A DNA stretch of 7,881 nucleotides from Patescibacteria group bacterium (lineage in GTDB: Bacteria > Patescibacteriota > Patescibacteriia > Patescibacteriales > JAHJJO01), in the NCBI GenBank assembly GCA_018822835.1, contig JAHJJO010000040.1, positions 1 to 7,881 of the forward strand, written 5' to 3'. This document shows positions 1 through 4,335 of this stretch, piece by piece; positions within the stretch are counted from its first letter, which is position 1, and every line of letters starts with the position of its first letter. Under the pieces are notes generated by a model that was not told the origin of the DNA, searched no databases, and was given only the letters and a program-made list of their open reading frames with translations. The position numbers and the translations under genes were made by a program.

Positions 1-114
1 AAGAGACAAATTTTCAGTAGCCTCACCTCATCCTGCCCTTATCGTATTCCAAAAAATGCAATTAAACAATATTTCGTTGTTAATGAATTCTATTAAAAAG
101 TTAACATACGAATT

Positions 115-130
115 TTCAATGATCATTGAA
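115..130. repeat. perfect 16-bp palindrome
   Basis: TTCAATGATCATTGAA is its own reverse complement and is centred between bases 122 and 123. The symmetry stops at its ends (T at 114 faces T at 131). It lies 54 bp before the comM start, so it could be an operator for a dimeric regulator or a remnant of one of the palindromic repeats common in this window. No second copy was seen here. Confidence 0.6.
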
Positions 131-143
131 TATTTGATTATTT

Positions 144-174
144 ATTGATAATTGAAAATTGATTATTGATAATT
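144..174 (+). repeat. degenerate ATTGAWW heptamer array before comM
   Basis: Four consecutive 7-bp units (ATTGATA, ATTGAAA, ATTGATT, ATTGATA) are followed by ATT. They belong to the same unit family as the array inside murG at 3611-3642. The array creates a 21-bp direct repeat of TATTGATAATT (143 and 164). A promoter-like pair can be drawn inside it (TTGATA 146-151, 17 bp, GATAAT 169-174). That would give a nearly leaderless comM mRNA, but such matches are expected by chance in this base composition. A TTG at 166 could extend comM by six codons, but it lies in the repeat and is not favoured. Confidence 0.6.
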
Positions 175-183
175 TTAAGAATT

Positions 184-1701
184 ATGTCTTCAAAAATTTT
201 ATCAGCAGCTGTAATAGGTTTAGACGCTGAGTTAGTGGAAGTTGAAGCTGACACAGGCGGAGGAGAATTAGGGTCATTTGCTATTGTTGGCTTGCCTGAC
301 GCGGCTGTTTCTGAATCAAAAGAAAGAGTAAGAAGCGCTATAAAAAATTCAAAATTATTTTTTCCAAAATTAAAAGTAACAATAAATCTTGCCCCAGCTG
401 ATTTAAAAAAACACGGTCCAAGCTATGATTTGCCAATTGCCGTAAGCATATTATTGATCGCCGAATCATTTAAGCCAGATTGTGATTTTAATAAAATGTT
501 ATTTACTGGAGAATTAGCTTTAAGTGGCGAAGTAAGACCAATTAATGGCGTCTTACCTATTGCGATAAAAGCTAAAAAGCAAGGCATTCAAACTCTATAC
601 GTGCCACGCGAAAATGCAAAGGAAGCTAAATTAGTCAAAGAGCTCAATGTTATTCCAGTAGATAATTTAAGGCAATTAATAGATCATTTGCAGGGCATAA
701 AACTGATTGAACCAATTGCTTATTCTAAATTTGATTTTTCAAATACTGAAATTCTTTCTGACATGTCGCATATTAAAGGGCAAGAGCATGTTAAACGCGC
801 TGTGGAAATTTCAGCCGCAGGCGCTCATAATCTTTTGATGCTCGGACCTCCAGGGGCTGGCAAAACATTAATTGCGCGCTCCATACCTTCAATTCTTCCT
901 GATTTAACATTGGAAGAAGCATTAGAAATAACAAAAATTTATAGTGTAGCCGGAACATTAAAAACCAGCGCGGCGTTAATAACAAGCCGTCCTTTTCGCG
1001 CTCCGCATCACACAGCTTCCGGGGTTGCTTTAGTTGGTGGAGGGACATGGCCGCGGCCTGGTGAAATTTCTTTAGCGCATCGCGGAGTTTTGTTTTTAGA
1101 TGAGTTTGGAGAATTTCCAAGACAGGTAATGGAAAATTTGCGACAACCATTGGAAGATGGAATTATTAATGTAAGCAGGGCTGCTGGAAGTCTGACTTTT
1201 CCGGCAAAATTTGTTTTAATAGCGGCAATGAATCCATGTCCTTGCGGTTATTATGGCGACAAAGAAAAACAATGCGTTTGCAGTTCTGTTCAAATTTTAA
1301 ATTATAGAAAAAAAATATCCGGTCCAATTATTGACCGCATTGATATGCATATTGAAGTTCCGCGAGTTAAATTTGATAAGTTATCATCTGATCATAGCAG
1401 TGAAGATTCAAAAACTATAAAACAAAGAATACAAAAAGCGCGGCAAATTCAAAAACAAAGATTTCAAAAAAGCCCTTATATTACTAATTCAGAAATGAGT
1501 TCCCATGCGGTAAAACAGTTTTGTCCTGTTGATGAAACATCCAAACAGCTTTTACGAAACGCTGTTGATCAAATGCACCTTTCAGCCAGGGCCTATTTTC
1601 GCATTTTGAAATTAGCCCGCACAATCGCTGATTTAGCTGAAGAAGAAAAAATATTAACAACTCACATAGCAGAGGCGCTGCAATACAGACCAAAAGTTTG
1701 A
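184..1701 (+). CDS. comM: ComM/YifB family AAA+ ATPase (Mg-chelatase-like)
   Basis: A complete 505-residue protein, the usual length for the ComM/YifB family. In Gram-negative bacteria ComM is a hexameric helicase that drives branch migration during natural transformation. Seen in order: an N-terminal ChlI/Lon-fold domain (residues 1 to about 165, with IVGLPDAAVSESKERVRSA); an AAA+ core with Walker A GPPGAGKT (221-228); the family signature FRAPHHTAS...GGG...PGEISLAHRG; Walker B LFLDEF (D306, E307); a cysteine cluster CPCG...CVC (C352, C354, C364, C366); and the C-terminal RAYFRILKLARTIADLAEEE block with HIAEALQYR. I chose ATG 184 because the family begins there (MSSKILSAAVIGLDA); the upstream TTG lies in a repeat. 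No Shine-Dalgarno is visible. The TGA stop overlaps the hairpin at 1701-1751. CPR bacteria often keep DNA-uptake genes, so a role in transformation is likely but inferred. Confidence 0.95.
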   Translation: MSSKILSAAVIGLDAELVEVEADTGGGELGSFAIVGLPDAAVSESKERVRSAIKNSKLFFPKLKVTINLAPADLKKHGPSYDLPIAVSILLIAESFKPDCDFNKMLFTGELALSGEVRPINGVLPIAIKAKKQGIQTLYVPRENAKEAKLVKELNVIPVDNLRQLIDHLQGIKLIEPIAYSKFDFSNTEILSDMSHIKGQEHVKRAVEISAAGAHNLLMLGPPGAGKTLIARSIPSILPDLTLEEALEITKIYSVAGTLKTSAALITSRPFRAPHHTASGVALVGGGTWPRPGEISLAHRGVLFLDEFGEFPRQVMENLRQPLEDGIINVSRAAGSLTFPAKFVLIAAMNPCPCGYYGDKEKQCVCSSVQILNYRKKISGPIIDRIDMHIEVPRVKFDKLSSDHSSEDSKTIKQRIQKARQIQKQRFQKSPYITNSEMSSHAVKQFCPVDETSKQLLRNAVDQMHLSARAYFRILKLARTIADLAEEEKILTTHIAEALQYRPKV

Positions 1702-1751
1702 TGCAGAAAAGCAGAGACAGACATCCAGTGTCTGTCTCTGCTTTTCTGCAT
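1701..1751. repeat. perfect long inverted repeat at the comM stop
   Basis: Two exactly complementary 23-bp arms (1701-1723 and 1729-1751) flank a 5-nt loop TCCAG. The left arm begins with the last base of the comM TGA. Purine-rich GCAGAGACAGACA pairs with TGTCTGTCTCTGC. It could act as a terminator or 3'-end stabiliser between comM and the next gene, but no T-run follows directly, so it is not a classic intrinsic terminator. Perfect arms and a tiny loop also fit a REP/MITE-like mobile palindrome. It falls within an upstream extension of the next reading frame, which argues for that gene starting at 1770. Confidence 0.85.
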
Positions 1752-1769
1752 TATGATCAATTATTTTCT

Positions 1770-3083
1770 ATGAAAACATATAAAATCAAACTTGTTTTAA
1801 TTTTAGTATTATTTTTATTTTTACTAATAACAAATCATACTAAAGCGCAAGATAAAATTAATATTCTGGCCTCGCCACAGTCTCCAGCAGGGACTGTGGC
1901 GCAAGAACAAATTAATCTTTACTTTTTTTATGGAGAAGGATGCCCACATTGCGTTAAAGAAGAAAAATTTTTAAGCGCGTTAAAACAAAAAAATCAAAAC
2001 ATAACAATTTACAGTTATGAAGTTTGGCATAATCGCGAAAATGCGAAACTGCTTTCTGATATAGCAAAAAAATTAAAATTAAATATTTCAGGAGTTCCGC
2101 TTTTATTAATCGGCGACAAAACTATTTCAGGATATTATAATGACGAGACAACAGGAAAAGAAATAAACAATATTATTAATTATTATACTTTAAATAAATG
2201 TCCAGATGTTGTTGGTCCTATAATTAATTCAGATAATTTTCAATGCGAACACGGATGCAAAAACAACGATGGCAAAGAATGCTCTCATGATTGCGGTTGT
2301 ATGTCCAAAAACGACGGGAATGCTATTAATAAAACAAAAAAAATATCAATACCCTTTTTTGGAGAAATAAACACACAAAGCGTATCTTTACCAATCCTGA
2401 CTATTATGATTGCGGCTTTAGACGGATTTAATCCATGCGCGATGTGGATTTTGTTGTTTTTAATTAATTTGCTTATTGGCATGAAAAACAGAAAAAGAAT
2501 GTTTACTTTAGGCATGGGATTTATTGTTGCTTCTGGAGCTGTTTATTTTCTATTTTTATCAGCATGGTTAAATTTGTTTTTATTTTTAGGTTTTATTTTG
2601 TGGATAAGAATAGCAATAGGTTTAATTGCTTTGTTAAGTGGTGGTTATCATTTAAAAGAATATTGGTTTAACCGCGAAGCAGTATGCCGTATTACCGCAA
2701 ATAAAAAACGGCGAGTAATTTTTGATAAACTAGGTAATATTGTTAAAATAAAGAATTTTTGGTTGGCTTTAGGAGGTATTATTTTATTAGCCGTCGCGGT
2801 AAATTTAGTTGAATTATTTTGTAGCGCAGGATTGCCTGCTATTTATACGCAAGTTTTATCAATAGCAAATTTACCTATTTGGAAGTATTATTGTTATCTT
2901 GTTTTATACATTTTTATTTTTATGCTGGATGATATTTTGATTTTTGTTATTGCTATGTCTGTTTTGCAAATCAAAACAATAAGTTCTAAATATGCTAGAT
3001 GGTCGAATTTAATAGGAGGGATTATTATGTTGCTTATTGGAATATTTTTACTTTTTAAACCAGAGTGGTTAATGTTTGGATAA
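1770..3083 (+). CDS. secreted thioredoxin domain fused to DsbD/CcdA-like membrane domain
   Basis: 437 residues, probably a thiol-disulfide electron relay at the membrane. An N-terminal signal or anchor (MKTYKIK plus a hydrophobic run to about residue 20) is followed by a linker with a hairpin repeat, then a thioredoxin-fold domain (about 48-140) with CPHC (C58, C61) and the cis-proline loop GVP (P110). A cysteine-rich stretch (C144, C159, C163, C171, C175, C177) leads to about six membrane segments (about 207-430). These carry GFNPCA (C223) and ELFCSAGLP (C351), placed like the two electron-carrying cysteines of the DsbD beta domain/CcdA. In DsbD the thioredoxin domain is C-terminal; here it is N-terminal. 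The likely role is to pass reducing power from the cytoplasm to extracytoplasmic partners; the substrate is unknown. ATG 1770 is chosen because it directly starts the signal sequence; a longer frame would translate the upstream hairpin. The 3' end overlaps murG convergently by 29 bp. Confidence 0.85.
   Translation: MKTYKIKLVLILVLFLFLLITNHTKAQDKINILASPQSPAGTVAQEQINLYFFYGEGCPHCVKEEKFLSALKQKNQNITIYSYEVWHNRENAKLLSDIAKKLKLNISGVPLLLIGDKTISGYYNDETTGKEINNIINYYTLNKCPDVVGPIINSDNFQCEHGCKNNDGKECSHDCGCMSKNDGNAINKTKKISIPFFGEINTQSVSLPILTIMIAALDGFNPCAMWILLFLINLLIGMKNRKRMFTLGMGFIVASGAVYFLFLSAWLNLFLFLGFILWIRIAIGLIALLSGGYHLKEYWFNREAVCRITANKKRRVIFDKLGNIVKIKNFWLALGGIILLAVAVNLVELFCSAGLPAIYTQVLSIANLPIWKYYCYLVLYIFIFMLDDILIFVIAMSVLQIKTISSKYARWSNLIGGIIMLLIGIFLLFKPEWLMFG
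1873..1901. repeat. hairpin repeat in the linker of the thioredoxin fusion
   Basis: CGCCACAGTC (1873-1882) pairs perfectly with GACTGTGGCG (1892-1901). The stem extends by a T-G and a C-G pair to 12 bp, leaving the 5-nt loop CAGCA. It is richer in G+C than its surroundings and encodes ASPQSPAGTVAQ, a low-complexity linker between the signal sequence and the thioredoxin domain. It is probably an inserted palindromic element that the protein tolerates at a domain boundary. Confidence 0.7.
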
Positions 3084-4230
3084 TTTTTGCTACATTTTCA
3101 TTTGCTCCACTTTTCATAACTTTGCTAATATTACTACAGAGTTTACTCTGTAGTTCTTGATTATTTAATAAATTTTTTATATTTTCAACAAAGTTTTTAG
3201 AAGTTATTTTGTTTTGATCCATAACAATAGCCGCATCTTTTTCTTTAAAAATTTTAGCATTTTCTTCTTGATGAGTTTTTGGCATTGGTATCAAAATCGC
3301 AGGTTTTTTTAAATGCGCAAGTTCAGTTAAAACGCTCATTCCGCAACGTGATACAACAATATTTGCAGCAGCATAAGCTTCTGCCATTTCATTAGAATTC
3401 AAAAATTTATAGCACGCATAACGCATAACGCATAACGCATAACGTTTATTTTTATCTTGACCGGTTATGTGAATAATTTGGCAAAATTTTGTTAGTTCAT
3501 CTAAATTTTTCCAAACCAACTCATTAATCGCCATCGCCCCTGTCCCCCCGCCCATTATCAAAACTATTGGCAAATTTTGAGATAAATTGAATTTATTTTT
3601 TATATTTTGAATTGAAAATTGAAAATTGAAAATTGAAAATTGTTTTCTAATGGGGTTTCCTGTCCAAACAGCTTTTTTACCATAATCATCTAAAGATTTT
3701 TTAAAAGTAACAGTAATAACTTTTGCAAACGGAGCCATTAATTTATTTGCTAATCCAGGCATTACATCCTGCTGATGTATTAAAACTGGAATTCTTAAAA
3801 TGTATGAAGCCCAAATAATAGGCACGCTCACAAAGCTTCCGGCAGATATTGCTAGATTTGGTTTGTATTTTATGATAATAAAAAAAGCTTGGAAAAAACC
3901 AATTATAATGTTAAACAAATCAGTAATATTTTTTAATGAAAAATATCTGCGCAATTTTCCGCTAAAAATTGCTTTAAATTTAATATCTTCCATCTCCACC
4001 ATTTGCCTTTCAGGGCCATTGCGTGTCCCAAGCCAGAGGAAATCGTAATCGCATAACGCATAACGCATAACGCATAACGAATTATTTGTGGAAGATGAAC
4101 TTGTACTAAATTTTTTATTTTTTTTCATAATTCCTAATTCCTTATTCCTAATTCGTAATTGGCTCGCCACTGCTAAAAGGGGCGATACTGATCCGCCTGT
4201 TCCTCCACCTGTTAAAAGTATTTTAATCAT
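3055..4230 (-). CDS. murG: MurG, lipid II-forming N-acetylglucosaminyltransferase
   Basis: 391 residues (typical MurG is about 355-370). It transfers GlcNAc from UDP-GlcNAc to lipid I, giving lipid II, at the inner face of the membrane. Seen: glycine loop GGGTGGSVSP (residues 8-17; the common form has His where Ser14 stands), FLWLGTRNGPER (64-75), SAGSFVSVP (129-137), IHQQDVMPGLANKL (151-164, usually HEQN), second glycine loop MGGGTGAMAINE (226-237), and the donor-site block SRCGMSVLTELA...PAILIPMP...HQEENA (294-325). The extra length comes from repeat-encoded inserts at residues 23-34, 51-61, 197-207 and 263-272; a hairpin also encodes 359-366. All remain in frame and the conserved motifs are intact, so the enzyme is probably functional. 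It stands alone rather than in a division/cell-wall cluster. An in-frame TAA lies just upstream of ATG 4230, fixing the start. Confidence 0.93.
   Translation of the reverse strand: MIKILLTGGGTGGSVSPLLAVASQLRIRNKELGIMKKNKKFSTSSSSTNNSLCVMRYALCDYDFLWLGTRNGPERQMVEMEDIKFKAIFSGKLRRYFSLKNITDLFNIIIGFFQAFFIIIKYKPNLAISAGSFVSVPIIWASYILRIPVLIHQQDVMPGLANKLMAPFAKVITVTFKKSLDDYGKKAVWTGNPIRKQFSIFNFQFSIQNIKNKFNLSQNLPIVLIMGGGTGAMAINELVWKNLDELTKFCQIIHITGQDKNKRYALCVMRYACYKFLNSNEMAEAYAAANIVVSRCGMSVLTELAHLKKPAILIPMPKTHQEENAKIFKEKDAAIVMDQNKITSKNFVENIKNLLNNQELQSKLCSNISKVMKSGANENVAKIIQTLTTLV
3133..3154. repeat. short hairpin inside the murG 3' region
   Basis: ACTACAGAG (3133-3141) and CTCTGTAGT (3146-3154) form a perfect 9-bp stem with loop TTTA. 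It encodes residues 359-366 of MurG (ELQSKLCS), in the C-terminal helical part. The protein length there looks normal, so this may be a replacement of native sequence or a coincidence rather than a clean insertion. Confidence 0.55.
3415..3444. repeat. CGCATAA heptamer array (copy 1) in murG
   Basis: Four perfect tandem copies of CGCATAA plus CG, 30 bp, identical to the array at 4050-4079. On the murG strand the unit reads CGTTATG and encodes RYALCVMRYA (residues 263-272). It sits between HITGQD and the NEMAEAYAAANIVVSR block, where other MurG proteins have a short segment. The murG strand has no stop triplet in the unit; the opposite strand has TAA. Confidence 0.9.
3611..3642. repeat. ATTGAAA heptamer array in murG
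   Basis: Four perfect tandem ATTGAAA units (3611-3638) plus ATTG, preceded by a partial unit (ATTTTGA from 3604). On the murG strand it encodes QFSIFNFQFSI (residues 197-207), directly after GNPIRK and before the second Rossmann domain. The same unit family forms the noncoding array before comM. The plus strand contains TGA in each unit, while the murG strand has none. Confidence 0.9.
4050..4079. repeat. CGCATAA heptamer array (copy 2) in murG
   Basis: Four perfect CGCATAA copies plus CG, identical over 30 bp to 3415-3444 and about 635 bp away. It encodes residues 51-61 of MurG (SLCVMRYALCD) just before the strand FLWLGT. With the array at 4129-4162 and a serine-rich stretch between them, it forms an insert of roughly 35 residues after the first glycine-loop helix. 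Confidence 0.9.
4129..4162. repeat. AATTCCT heptamer array in murG
   Basis: Four tandem units (AATTCCT, AATTCCT, TATTCCT, AATTCGT) followed by AATTGG. On the murG strand they encode residues 23-34 (SQLRIRNKELGI). An undegraded AGGAATT array would produce an in-frame TAG here. The only junction in that phase carries T to A (base 4143 on the plus strand), giving AAG instead. The array therefore looks edited by selection to stay translatable. Confidence 0.8.
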
Positions 4231-4232
4231 AG

Positions 4233-4264
4233 CATTTTAACATTTGAACATTTTAACATTTGAA
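4233..4264. repeat. tandem 16-bp repeat in the murG/membrane-protein gap
   Basis: Two perfect copies of CATTTTAACATTTGAA (4233-4248 and 4249-4264), each made of two 8-bp half-units that differ by one base. They fill most of the 55-bp divergent gap. The rest (4265-4285) contains only a small GGTTT-CTAA-AAACC hairpin. Both divergent promoters should be here or just inside the flanking genes, but I see no convincing -35/-10 pair for either. Confidence 0.75.
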
Positions 4265-4285
4265 CACGGTTTCTAAAAACCAGAA

Positions 4286-4335
4286 ATGTTAATATGTTGT
4301 ATGTTATGTGTTACATGTTACATGTTACATGTAAT
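4286..4335 (+). repeat. degenerate ATGTTAC heptamer array at the gene start
   Basis: Units from 4301: ATGTTAT, GTGTTAC, ATGTTAC, ATGTTAC, ATGTAAT. They are preceded by ATGTTAA at 4286 and ATGTTGT at 4294. The array supplies every plausible start codon of the membrane protein and encodes the cysteine- and methionine-rich N-terminus. The unit has no stop triplet on this strand, but the opposite strand contains TAA. Confidence 0.8.

Larger units (their letters stand above)
1..183. other. upstream gap, possible tail of a preceding gene
   Basis: No gene is recognised here. On the + strand a frame is open from base 2 to a TGA at 146-148 (48 codons). Its first part (about codons 5-20) uses more C-ending codons than the later AT-rich part, so it could be the 3' end of an upstream coding sequence, but I cannot match it to a family. 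Its stop lies inside the heptamer array at 144-174. The other + frames and the - strand are closed by stops or give only short open stretches. The second half holds a palindrome and a heptamer array, listed separately. Confidence 0.35.

Noticed and set aside
166..183. TTG start extending comM by six codons
   Set aside because: The added codons come from the heptamer array, and the family starts at MSSKILSAAVIGLDA, so ATG 184 is preferred.
791..1150. Open frame on the - strand within comM (also 1484-1693)
   Set aside because: These are antisense to a well-conserved coding sequence and their translations have no recognisable features.
1701..1751. Classic intrinsic terminator for comM
   Set aside because: The stem is strong but no T-run follows the right arm, so it is listed as an inverted repeat with possible 3'-end function.
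1698..1769. Upstream start for the thioredoxin fusion, overlapping comM
   Set aside because: It would translate the perfect hairpin and bury the signal sequence 24 residues in; ATG 1770 starts directly at the signal.
3800..4048. Open frame on the + strand within murG
   Set aside because: Antisense to conserved MurG sequence, and no features support a protein.
3415..4079. Possible CRISPR array from repeated CGCATAA blocks
   Set aside because: The repeats are 7-bp tandem units without spacers, and they lie inside murG.
4268..4281. GGTTT-CTAA-AAACC hairpin before the membrane protein as a regulatory element
   Set aside because: A 5-bp AT-rich stem is expected by chance in this sequence.
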